In this document: positions 1 through 6,612 of the stretch, piece by piece
How positions within the stretch are numbered: the stretch's first letter is position 1
How the letters are laid out: each line of letters starts with the position of its first letter
Assembly: GCA_026709725.1 (NCBI GenBank)
Contig: JAPOSK010000218.1
Coordinates: 1 to 6,925, forward strand
Length of the DNA: 6,925 bases
Direction of reading: 5' to 3'
Source: Paracoccaceae bacterium
Lineage (GTDB): Bacteria; Pseudomonadota; Alphaproteobacteria; Rhodobacterales; Rhodobacteraceae
Translations under genes and position numbers: made by a program
The notes under the pieces: generated by a model
What the model saw: only the letters and a program-made list of their open reading frames with translations
Databases searched by the model: none
What the model was told of the DNA's origin: nothing

Positions 1-4
1 TAAA

Positions 5-112
5 TGTCAAGGGGTCAATGGAACTTTCTTGGCACTTAGGTATATAATCCCCTTTGTCTTCACTCATTGAAACGAACCCATTTGCAAAGGGGATTATACA
101 CATGAGTTGACA
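5..112. repeat. Short TGTCAA-bounded element with internal 14-bp inverted repeat (MITE-like or collapsed IS ends)
   Basis: The stretch begins TGTCAA (5-10) and ends TTGACA (107-112), so its termini are inverted copies of each other. Inside it, TATAATCCCCTTTG (43-56) is repeated perfectly in inverted orientation at 85-98, with a 28-base loop. The element is only 108 bp and has no room for a transposase. A TGT...ACA boundary with repeated internal motifs resembles insertion-sequence ends, for example IS21-like ones, but that family assignment is inference. I see no clear target-site duplication: the flanks are TAAA at 1-4 and TTAC at 113-116. Confidence 0.45.
85..112 (-). repeat. Repeat unit TGTCAAC-N7-TATAATCCCCTTTG, minus-strand copy
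   Basis: Read on the minus strand from 112 to 85, this is TGTCAAC, seven variable bases, then TATAATCCCCTTTG. The same architecture with the same seven-base spacing occurs on the plus strand at 214-241. The two TGTCAAC ends face each other across 101 bp. The conserved blocks with unconserved spacer suggest a protein-binding site, such as a transposase-binding terminal repeat, rather than chance similarity. Confidence 0.55.
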
Positions 113-204
113 TTACTCATAATACCCAATGATATTCAGTTACTTGATGGATCGATAGAGTGTTTGGCAAGATTCAATATAAAAAACTGATTCTTTTGAA
201 CTAA

Positions 205-233
205 TTTAGATTCTGTCAACCAATCGATATAAT
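205..233 (+). promoter_or_regulatory. Possible sigma-70-type promoter pointing into the 3' end of nadD
   Basis: TTTAGA (205-210) lies 17 bases upstream of a perfect TATAAT (228-233), a 4/6 -35 box with ideal spacing. The -10 box is part of the repeated TATAATCCCCTTT motif, so its quality may reflect repeat conservation and not promoter use. Transcription would run antisense into nadD. This is a motif match only. Confidence 0.25.
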
Positions 234-241
234 CCCCTTTT
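214..241 (+). repeat. Repeat unit TGTCAAC-N7-TATAATCCCCTTTT, plus-strand copy
   Basis: TGTCAAC (214-220), seven variable bases, then TATAATCCCCTTT (228-240). It matches the minus-strand unit at 85-112 in both blocks and in spacing. Similarity to the copy near position 43 continues further: both run on from CCCCTTT into a T-rich stretch and then TTCAC. If this is an insertion-element end, its interior would point toward nadD, and no matching opposite end is visible before the gene. Confidence 0.5.
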
Positions 242-351
242 TATTCACCGGCCATGGCGTCTCACATGAAATCGAGGAATGTTCCGCTCTCTGTTGAAAC
301 GTCACTGAGCGGTGCTGCCTCGTCTGCGTTTATGCGACTTTCCCCTCCTGC

Positions 352-960
352 TCAAGTTGACAGGCAATGACGCACTGAAGCGCGGACCATGGTCGAACTC
401 ACCGGATTCAGCGGGATATTGACCAGTGTCCAGGCCGGCGGAGTCAGGCGGGCAAGTGTCGGTGCCGCATCTTTTGGCACACGGCAGCAAGCGAGGGCGC
501 GGGCAGCGATGGAGGTGCAGGCCGCCACCCGGTATGCCGGCCGCTCAAGAACCCCGATGCTGACCAGTCCGGTCAGTGTCCTCCAGGCATGCCAGCGATG
601 GAAATCGGGCAGATTGTCCGATCCCATCAGCCAGAGAAACCGGCAGTGGGGATTGGTTCGTTTCAGAAGCGTGATCGTGTCAACGGTATAGGTCAGGGAT
701 CTGCACTCCTCAAGAGTCGAGATGATGATGCGGGGATGGCGGGCGATGGCCCGAGCGCGTTGAACACGGGATGCATAGCTGTAAAAGGGTTCTGGTTTTA
801 TTGGGTTCCCCGGCGAGATGAGCCAGAGAACCGCATCAAGCTGGAACTTGTGCAGGGCCCAGAGCGTCACATGCCGATGACCTGCATGCGCCGGATCGAA
901 TGAACCACCAAGAATACCGATATTGCCCACGGCCGGCAGACACTCCCGACGATGGGTCAT
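352..960 (-). CDS. nadD: Nicotinate-nucleotide adenylyltransferase NadD
   Basis: NadD transfers AMP from ATP to nicotinate mononucleotide, giving deamido-NAD in the cytoplasm, the penultimate step of NAD synthesis. The 202-residue protein has the nucleotidyltransferase signature GGSFDPAHAGH at residues 18-28 (HxGH is the ATP-binding core). It also has the NadD-typical GSDNLPDFHRWHAWR at 113-127 and the C-terminal phosphate-binding motif VSSTMVR at 187-193. Length fits the bacterial family. The start is the ATG at 960; a TTG one codon upstream and a GTG at 930, just before the core, are alternatives, and none has a strong ribosome-binding site. In many alphaproteobacteria nadD sits next to obgE, proA, rsfS and rlmH. 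Here it is divergent from ettA, and its 3' side is occupied by repeats, with no rsfS visible within 350 bp. Confidence 0.93.
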   Translation of the reverse strand: MTHRRECLPAVGNIGILGGSFDPAHAGHRHVTLWALHKFQLDAVLWLISPGNPIKPEPFYSYASRVQRARAIARHPRIIISTLEECRSLTYTVDTITLLKRTNPHCRFLWLMGSDNLPDFHRWHAWRTLTGLVSIGVLERPAYRVAACTSIAARALACCRVPKDAAPTLARLTPPAWTLVNIPLNPVSSTMVRASVRHCLST

Positions 961-997
961 CAACGATGTCTTGGTGGCGGGTCAGGAGTTCGCATCG

Positions 998-1027
998 TTC
1001 GTGTTTTCAAGAGAGTCAGACTATAAC
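998..1027 (+). promoter_or_regulatory. Candidate ettA promoter
   Basis: TATAAC (1022-1027) matches the -10 consensus at five of six positions and lies 34 bp before the ettA ATG. The best -35 at usable spacing is TTCGTG (998-1003, 18-base spacer), which is poor. The gap between the divergent nadD and ettA genes must hold at least one promoter, which supports the call more than the boxes do. Confidence 0.35.
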
Positions 1028-1049
1028 GGGTCACTTGACTGATTGGCAG
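1020..1049 (-). promoter_or_regulatory. Candidate nadD promoter, overlapping the ettA -10 box
   Basis: On the minus strand TATAGT (1025-1020) matches the -10 consensus at five of six positions, with CTGCCA (1049-1044), a 4/6 -35 box, 18 bases upstream. The -10 shares bases with the plus-strand TATAAC at 1022-1027. If both are real the two promoters would compete for polymerase. The -35 box also overlaps the ettA ribosome-binding region. Confidence 0.3.
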
Positions 1050-1061
1050 GGATACCAGGCT

Positions 1062-2717
1062 ATGGCCCAGGAATATGTCTATGTAATGGATGGGCTGACG
1101 AAAATCTATCCGGGCGGCAAAAAGTGCTTCGAGAATATACGTCTGTCTTTCCTGCCCGGCGCCAAGATCGGCGTTGTCGGCATCAACGGTGCCGGCAAAT
1201 CCACCCTGATGCGAATCATGGCGGGTCTTGATGACGAGTACAGCGGCGAGGCGTGGGCGGCCAAGGGTGTATCCGCCGGATATCTGCCTCAGGAACCCCA
1301 GCTTGATCCAACGCTTGATGTGCGCGGCAATGTCATGCTCGGAGTGGCACGACAGCAGGCAGTGCTGGATCGCTACAATGAACTGGCCATGAACTACTCG
1401 GATGAGACAGCTGAGGAAATGGGGCAGTTGCAGGATCAGATTGATGGCGAAAATCTGTGGGATCTGGGCAGCAGGATTGATCAGGCCATGGAAGCCATCC
1501 GTTGTCCGGAAGACGGGCAGAATGTCGCAAACCTGTCGGGTGGAGAGAAACGCCGTGTTGCTCTGTGCCGCCTGTTGCTTGAAGCACCGGATATCCTCCT
1601 CCTTGACGAGCCGACCAATCACCTTGATGCCGAGACTGTGGCCTGGCTGCAGCACCATCTCATTGAATACAGGGGAACCTGCCTGATCATAACCCATGAC
1701 AGGTACTTCCTCGATGAAATCACCGAATGGATTCTCGAACTCGATCGGGGTCAGGGGATTCCCTACAGGGGGAATTACTCCAGCTGGCTGGAACAAAAGG
1801 CCCAGCGGATGGCCGGTGAGGAACGCGAGACGAAAGCCCGCAAACGGACCCTGAGAAGGGAGCTGGAATGGATCCGGGCCGACGCCCGTGCACGGCAGGC
1901 AAAACAAAAGGCCCGCATCAATGCATACAATGATCTCGCCGCCATTGATGAAAATGAGCGGGTTCGCAAGGCGCAGATCATCATTCCACATGGTCCCCGA
2001 CTGGGAAATACCGTACTCGAGATTGCCAGTCTGGTCAAATCCTTTGACGGTCGCTTTCTGATTGAGGATTTGAGCTTTTCAGTCCCTTCCGGTGCCGTTG
2101 TCGGCGTCATTGGACCGAATGGAGCGGGCAAATCGACCCTCTTCAATATCATTACCGGCCAAGTCACCCAGGACAGCGGATCGGTGCGGATTGGTGAGAC
2201 AGTCAAACTGGCCAGCGTGAATCAGGACCGCGACAGCCTGGATGGCAGCAAGACAGTCTGGGAGGAAATTTCCGGCGGCGACGAAATCATCACCCTCGGC
2301 AGGGCCGAAATGCATTCACGGGCCTATTGCTCCGCCTTCAACTTCAGTGGCAGTGATCAGCAGAAACCCATCGATCTTCTTTCCGGGGGCGAGCGCAATC
2401 GGGTGCATCTGGCCAAACTCCTGCGGGTTGGTGGCAATCTGATCCTTCTTGATGAGCCGACCAATGATCTTGATGTTGAGACTCTCAGTGCTCTTGAAGA
2501 TGCCATCGAGAACTATGCCGGCTGCGCGATGATCATCTCGCATGACCGGTTCTTTCTTGATCGTCTGTCCACACATATTCTGGCCTTTGAAGGCAATTCG
2601 CATGTCGAATGGTTTGAAGGCAACTTTGCTGACTATCTTGTCGATAAACAGCATCGGCTCGGACCCGATTCAATCATCCCGAAACGCACCCGTCACAAGA
2701 AATTCACCCGCCCCTGA
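1062..2717 (+). CDS. ettA: ABC-F translation factor EttA (energy-dependent translational throttle)
   Basis: EttA is a soluble ABC-F ATPase that binds the ribosomal E site and gates entry into elongation according to ATP/ADP level; it is not a transporter. The 551-residue protein is close to the E. coli length (555). It has two ATPase domains: Walker A GINGAGKST (40-48), signature LSGGEKRR (158-165) and Walker B with catalytic Glu183 in the first; GPNGAGKST (351-359), LLSGGERNR (439-447) and Glu465 in the second. Residues about 90-135 form the EttA arm insert. The basic linker around 245-295, including RELEWIRADARARQAKQKAR, is the P-site-tRNA interaction motif. The C-terminal RLGPDSIIPKR and KKFTR are EttA-specific. 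The frame is open further upstream, but homology begins at this ATG, and AGGGA (1048-1052) lies 9 bases before it. The 3' end overlaps the convergent DUF934 gene by 14 bp. Confidence 0.95.
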   Translation: MAQEYVYVMDGLTKIYPGGKKCFENIRLSFLPGAKIGVVGINGAGKSTLMRIMAGLDDEYSGEAWAAKGVSAGYLPQEPQLDPTLDVRGNVMLGVARQQAVLDRYNELAMNYSDETAEEMGQLQDQIDGENLWDLGSRIDQAMEAIRCPEDGQNVANLSGGEKRRVALCRLLLEAPDILLLDEPTNHLDAETVAWLQHHLIEYRGTCLIITHDRYFLDEITEWILELDRGQGIPYRGNYSSWLEQKAQRMAGEERETKARKRTLRRELEWIRADARARQAKQKARINAYNDLAAIDENERVRKAQIIIPHGPRLGNTVLEIASLVKSFDGRFLIEDLSFSVPSGAVVGVIGPNGAGKSTLFNIITGQVTQDSGSVRIGETVKLASVNQDRDSLDGSKTVWEEISGGDEIITLGRAEMHSRAYCSAFNFSGSDQQKPIDLLSGGERNRVHLAKLLRVGGNLILLDEPTNDLDVETLSALEDAIENYAGCAMIISHDRFFLDRLSTHILAFEGNSHVEWFEGNFADYLVDKQHRLGPDSIIPKRTRHKKFTRP

Positions 2718-3216
2718 TTCCGCCAGGAAGGCACGCCCGGAGGCCAGTGGGCTTTTCGGTGATGGGTCCGGTGGTCTTCAGCAGCCTGCTCTGGTAGCTC
2801 ATTGCGACCCGATCCATCTGGGCAAGCCACTGGTGCTCGGTCTGGCGCGCCGCCAGTCTTCGGGAGATTGCCACCTCATCAAACCCGCTTTGCCGGGCAA
2901 GCCGGTACTGATCGGCGATGAGCGAACCGGTGGCACGCAAGCGTCCGGTGTAGCCGAGCTGCCGGAGACGGGCGGCAAGACTGAAGCCCCGCCCATCGAC
3001 GAAGTCGGGAAATCTGATACTGATCGCCGAGAGCCAGCAAAAGGATGGTATAAGGATATCGGGATCCTGATCATTGCTGATCTCCAGAAAGACAGGGCTT
3101 TCAACCCCCTGCAGCTCCGCTTCGACCGTAAGGTGCTCGCAATCAGCCAGGTCGTCCTTCCGGAATCCGTCATCACGGACGATGACAAGGTCTCCGTTAC
3201 AGCTGTTCACCGGCAT
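2704..3216 (-). CDS. DUF934 family protein linked to sulfite reductase
   Basis: This 170-residue protein belongs to the DUF934 family, which is repeatedly encoded beside sulfite reductase hemoprotein genes in proteobacteria and has no established activity. The recognisable core is residues 70-115: a phenylalanine-proline turn, then DGRGFSLAARLRQLGY, GRLRATGSLIADQ and a GFDE element. There is no signal peptide or membrane segment, so it should be cytoplasmic. The start chosen is the ATG at 3216, inside the last 20 bases of cysI; the frame stays open to 3303, but that part reads over cysI and does not look like the family. No strong ribosome-binding site precedes the start, so translation is probably coupled to cysI. 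The likely role is helping sulfite reduction, possibly electron supply or enzyme assembly; this rests on context only. The Gly-rich C-terminus overlaps the ettA stop. Confidence 0.85.
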   Translation of the reverse strand: MPVNSCNGDLVIVRDDGFRKDDLADCEHLTVEAELQGVESPVFLEISNDQDPDILIPSFCWLSAISIRFPDFVDGRGFSLAARLRQLGYTGRLRATGSLIADQYRLARQSGFDEVAISRRLAARQTEHQWLAQMDRVAMSYQSRLLKTTGPITEKPTGLRACLPGGIRGG

Positions 3217-4873
3217 ATCTTGGATTGTCCGGATAGAGTGCGGCAAGGAATGGCGCCTCGCCAAGCCTGCGGTAACACGCCAGGAAGGTCTCACGATCAT
3301 CAAGCCGTGTTTCGAGGTAACGATCGATCAAGCGTCGTAACGCCGGCAGCAATTCGTCTGCTGCAAATCCCGGACCGGCACGACGACCGATCGCGGCGGT
3401 TTCGGTCCCATCGCCACCCAGTGTGATCTGGTAATTCTCGACGCCGGCACGATCAAGCCCAAGGATGCCGATATGGCCGACATGGTGGTGGCCGCAGGCG
3501 TTGATGCATCCCGAGATCTTGACCTTGATATGGCCAATGCGCTTTTCCAGTTCAAGTGCATTGAACTCGCGGGCGATGTCCTGGGCGACGGGTATGGATC
3601 TCGCCGTGGCCAGACTGCAGTAATCCATTCCCGGACAGGCAATGATATCGGAGATGAGGCCAATGTTTGCCGCCGCAAGCCCGACGGCCTTGAGATCTGC
3701 ATAAACACCCGGCATTGATGCAAGCGGAACATGGGGCAGTATGATATTCTGCTCATGACTCACCCGGATTTCATCATAAGCATACTTCTCCGCAATCGCT
3801 GCAATCGCACGCATCTGATCGGATGTTGCATCACCGGGTGTGGCACCGATGGCTTTCAGTGAGACCGTAACGATTCTGTATCCATCCTGACGATGATCAG
3901 TGAGATTTTGCTCTGCCCATTCCCTGTATTCAGGATCTGAACTGAGGAGACCCTCATGCTCATCCTGGGGCCGGTCGATGAATTCCGGCAGGCGGAAGGA
4001 TGCGTCAATGTCTTCCATCAGTTGGGGATCAATGCCGGGGAAGACTGCCAGTCGTCGTTTGAATTCAGCCTCGATCCGTTCGCGGATGATATCCCGGCCT
4101 GTCTCATGCACCAGGATCTTGATTCTGGCCTTGTGCTTGTTGTCGCGGCGTCCAGCCAGGTTGTACACTCGCAGGATTGCCTCAATGTAGGGCAACAGGT
4201 GATCCTTGGGCAGAAACGCCCTGGCAACCATTCCAATCATTGGCGTTCGGCCAAGACCGCCACCGATCAAAACCTCAAAACCCGGTTTTCCGAAATCATC
4301 CCTGACCATTCTCAACCCGATGTCATGCGCCCGGGTGACGGCCCGGTCGTTGGGAGACCCCGTGACGGCGATCTTGAACTTGCGTGGCAGATACTGAAAT
4401 TCCGGATGGTCGGTTGACCACTGCCTCAGCAACTCGGCCGTCGGTCGCGGGTCCTCAATCTCATCACATGCGGCTCCGGCAAAATGGTCGGCCGTGACAT
4501 TGCGAATGCAGTTCCCCGATGTCTGAATCGCATGCATGGAGACATCCGCAAGAGCATCGAGAATATCAGGGACATCACGCAATTTCGGCCAATTGAACTG
4601 GATATTCTGGCGGGTTGTGAAGTGTCCGTACCCTTTGTCCCAGCGCTCGGCAATCATTGCCAATTGCCGCATTTGCCGACTGTTCAGCGTCCCGTAGGGG
4701 ATCGCAACCCGCAACATGTAGGCATGGAGCTGCAAATAGAGCCCATTCTTGAGCCGCAACGGCTTGAATTCATCCTCGGACAGGGATCCATCTAGACGGC
4801 GCTCGACTTGCCCTCTGAATTCCGCAACTCTTGTCCGGACAAATTCATCATCAAACTGACTGTATCGGTACAT
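3197..4873 (-). CDS. cysI: Siroheme/4Fe-4S sulfite reductase hemoprotein (CysI type)
   Basis: The product reduces sulfite to sulfide with six electrons in cytoplasmic assimilatory sulfur metabolism. The 558 residues show the duplicated nitrite/sulfite reductase fold. The four cysteines holding the cluster and siroheme are Cys413 and Cys419 (CPGMDYC) and Cys456 and Cys460 (CINAC). Anion- and siroheme-binding basic residues are in place: Arg88 in TTRQN, Arg124 in CIRNV, and Lys165 and Lys167 in RKFK, matching the E. coli CysI Arg83, Arg153, Lys215 and Lys217 set. The ATG directly follows the DUF2849 stop (TGAATG), with AGGCGGA seven bases upstream. The neighbouring siroheme synthase gene favours sulfite over nitrite as substrate, though siroheme nitrite reductases share all the motifs. 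No cysJ is nearby, so the donor may be ferredoxin or a distant flavoprotein. Confidence 0.92.
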   Translation of the reverse strand: MYRYSQFDDEFVRTRVAEFRGQVERRLDGSLSEDEFKPLRLKNGLYLQLHAYMLRVAIPYGTLNSRQMRQLAMIAERWDKGYGHFTTRQNIQFNWPKLRDVPDILDALADVSMHAIQTSGNCIRNVTADHFAGAACDEIEDPRPTAELLRQWSTDHPEFQYLPRKFKIAVTGSPNDRAVTRAHDIGLRMVRDDFGKPGFEVLIGGGLGRTPMIGMVARAFLPKDHLLPYIEAILRVYNLAGRRDNKHKARIKILVHETGRDIIRERIEAEFKRRLAVFPGIDPQLMEDIDASFRLPEFIDRPQDEHEGLLSSDPEYREWAEQNLTDHRQDGYRIVTVSLKAIGATPGDATSDQMRAIAAIAEKYAYDEIRVSHEQNIILPHVPLASMPGVYADLKAVGLAAANIGLISDIIACPGMDYCSLATARSIPVAQDIAREFNALELEKRIGHIKVKISGCINACGHHHVGHIGILGLDRAGVENYQITLGGDGTETAAIGRRAGPGFAADELLPALRRLIDRYLETRLDDRETFLACYRRLGEAPFLAALYPDNPRYAGEQL

Positions 4874-5176
4874 TCAGGAGTCCGCCTGTTTGCCGTGGAA
4901 GTAGTTTGTTGGCCCGCGCGTCCGAAACACTTCCCTGAAATGCACAGGGTCGGGAAGCCCCTCATCATTGAGAGCGGCGTCAGCGAGATAGGCACCGACA
5001 TGGCGGTGCCGATGGGAATCGGCGCATGCCAACGCACTGATGGCCTCATTCTCATCGTCATACAATGCAGCCCTGCGGATATCCCTGACCCATTCGCCGT
5101 CACGGGCGAGATAGATGACATCGCCCTCCAGAAGATCATTGGATGTGATGACTTTCGGTGTGAATTTTCTTGGCAT
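4874..5176 (-). CDS. DUF2849 family small protein of the cys operon
   Basis: A 100-residue protein of the DUF2849 family, found in alphaproteobacteria almost always between cysG and cysI. The characteristic features are an N-terminal GDVIYLARDGEWV (18-30), an acidic DDENEAISAL stretch (40-49) where the residue count suggests a helix, a VGAYLADA strand (60-67) and the C-terminal RTRGPTNY (85-92). It contains no cysteine pair for a metal cluster (only Cys51) and no membrane segment. The ATG at 5176 shares its first base with the last base of the cysG stop (TGATG), and the cysI ATG follows its own stop immediately, so it is translationally locked to both neighbours. Function is unknown. Context suggests a role in siroheme delivery to, or maturation of, the sulfite reductase, which is inference. 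Confidence 0.87.
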   Translation of the reverse strand: MPRKFTPKVITSNDLLEGDVIYLARDGEWVRDIRRAALYDDENEAISALACADSHRHRHVGAYLADAALNDEGLPDPVHFREVFRTRGPTNYFHGKQADS

Positions 5177-6570
5177 CAGACCTGCTCCACGGCCAGAATC
5201 GGGATCTCCTCCGACCTGGTTTCACCAGCAGACAGCCCAAGAAGCAGAATAACCGGTAAATCCGCCACACAACCCTGCAAGGCATCCGGAAGCGCACCAA
5301 TCGTTGTGACGGTGATGGCCTCATCGGGCCTTGAGGCATTGGCAACCACTGTGACCGGCATGGCGGCATCAGCACCATGCATCAGCATTCTGCCCCTGAT
5401 GAACTTCGTTGAGTTCCTGCCCATGTAAACCGCTGTCACGGCGTTGGGTTTTGCCATCTCCTTCCAGTCAAGTTCGGTAAAACCATTCAGGTCATGACCC
5501 GTCGCAAGGCGCAGCGATGAGTTCCGGTGGCGCCTCGTCAGTGAACGTCCGGCTGTTGCGGCCGCGGCCGATGCCGACGTAATTCCGGGGATGACCCTGT
5601 ACCGGATCCCGTTGGCTTCAAGGGCATCAGTTTCCTCATCCAGTCGGCCAAAGAGGACCGGATCGCCTGACTTGAGCCTGACAACCCGGAGACCGGTTCC
5701 GGCGCAATCAACCATAAGTCTGTTGATCGCGTCCTGCTGCCAATCGCCCCCGCGGGCGGACTTGCCGACATTGATGATCCTTGCCTCACGCCTTGCGAGT
5801 TCAAGAATCGGTTTTGGAACCAGCCGGTCATGCAGGACAACATCCGCACGATCAATTTCCCGACGCGCCCGATATACAAGCAGCTCAGGGTCGCCCGGAC
5901 CCGCACCCACGAACATGACACACCCTTCCTCCTGACGATCCCCGGCCCCGTTCAATGCGGAATTGAGGACCTCCGGAAAGCCTGCCGGATCTCTGTGTGC
6001 ATGGCGAAACGGATCGTGTTGCGGGAAGATCGTTTCCCAGAATGCGCGTCGTGCCTTGCCATCACTCAATCGTGCCACATGATGACGGAACTGGCCCGAG
6101 ATCAGAGCGATCTGACCGAGTGCAGCCGGCAGCATCTTTTCAACAGCTGCCTTGATGCGCCGTGCCAGAACCGGAGCCGTGCCTTCAGTGCCAATGGCGA
6201 CCGTGACCGGTCCACGATCAACAATCGCCGGTGTGATGAACTGGCTTTTTTCAGGGACATCGACCATGTTGACCAGCACACCGAAGGATTTGGCGAAGTC
6301 AAGAACCCGCAGGTTCTCCGCTTCATCCTCATTGGCTGCATAAAACAGCATGCATTCGACCTGATCATCTTTCAGCAGACGGCGTGGCACAAGATCAATC
6401 TGTCCCTCACTGTGCCACTGGACAATCTCATCAATCGGGTCCGCACCGTAGACAAGGATCCGTGCAGGAGACTTGAGCAGAAGGCGCAATTTGCAGGCCG
6501 CAGTATCACCAGCCCCTGAAACGACCACCGTCTGTCCTGCCAGATCGGCAAAGATGGGGTAATATCTCAC
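5176..6570 (-). CDS. cysG: Siroheme synthase CysG (trifunctional)
   Basis: CysG methylates uroporphyrinogen III twice to precorrin-2, oxidises it with NAD and inserts iron, giving siroheme for CysI. The N-terminal half has the dinucleotide-binding GAGDTA (19-24) and catalytic Asp104 (NMVD). The C-terminal methyltransferase (from about 217) has VGAGPGDPELL (221-231), Asp248 (HDRL), Lys270 (VGK), RLKSGDP (298-304) and PGIT (328-331). I chose the GTG at 6570. It gives 464 residues, aligns with the E. coli N-terminus, and puts Asp104, Asp248 and Lys270 at the E. coli numbers; AGGA lies 10 bases upstream. A TTG at 6651 would add 27 residues with no family counterpart and would lie upstream of the best promoter. 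Thr128 replaces the Ser128 phosphorylated in the Salmonella enzyme. First gene of the operon. Confidence 0.93.
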   Translation of the reverse strand: MRYYPIFADLAGQTVVVSGAGDTAACKLRLLLKSPARILVYGADPIDEIVQWHSEGQIDLVPRRLLKDDQVECMLFYAANEDEAENLRVLDFAKSFGVLVNMVDVPEKSQFITPAIVDRGPVTVAIGTEGTAPVLARRIKAAVEKMLPAALGQIALISGQFRHHVARLSDGKARRAFWETIFPQHDPFRHAHRDPAGFPEVLNSALNGAGDRQEEGCVMFVGAGPGDPELLVYRARREIDRADVVLHDRLVPKPILELARREARIINVGKSARGGDWQQDAINRLMVDCAGTGLRVVRLKSGDPVLFGRLDEETDALEANGIRYRVIPGITSASAAAATAGRSLTRRHRNSSLRLATGHDLNGFTELDWKEMAKPNAVTAVYMGRNSTKFIRGRMLMHGADAAMPVTVVANASRPDEAITVTTIGALPDALQGCVADLPVILLLGLSAGETRSEEIPILAVEQV

Positions 6571-6612
6571 AATCTCGGATTCCTGGATGATGTCATTCCC
6601 AACCTGAATAGG

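Larger units (their letters stand above)
1..351. other. Non-coding left region with degenerate mobile-element-like repeats
   Basis: No reading frame here has a recognisable product. The first 240 bases are AT-rich compared with the genes and contain three copies of a TATAATCCCCTTT motif, annotated separately. Positions 113-213, between two inward-facing TGTCAAC units, hold no motif I can name. The part nearest nadD (about 242-351) returns to gene-like composition and includes a short inverted repeat, CCGCTC (284-289) with GAGCGG (307-312). That repeat has no T-run after it on either strand, so I do not call it a terminator. No clear terminator for nadD is visible. Confidence 0.6.

Noticed and set aside
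284..312. Inverted repeat CCGCTC/GAGCGG as a nadD terminator
   Set aside because: Only six pairs, a 17-base loop and no T-run on the minus-strand side.
900..1061. Upstream extension of the ettA frame by 54 codons from the ATG at 900
   Set aside because: The extra part overlaps nadD, has no ABC-F similarity, and the ATG at 1062 has a ribosome-binding site and gives the family length.
960..1991. Long minus-strand open frame (343 codons) opposite ettA
   Set aside because: It is entirely antisense to the well-supported ettA, its translation resembles no family, and long antisense frames are expected in such codon usage.
2542..3426. Plus-strand open frame of 294 codons
   Set aside because: It runs over the end of ettA, DUF934 and the end of cysI in the antisense sense. 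The minus-strand products are recognisable; this one is not.
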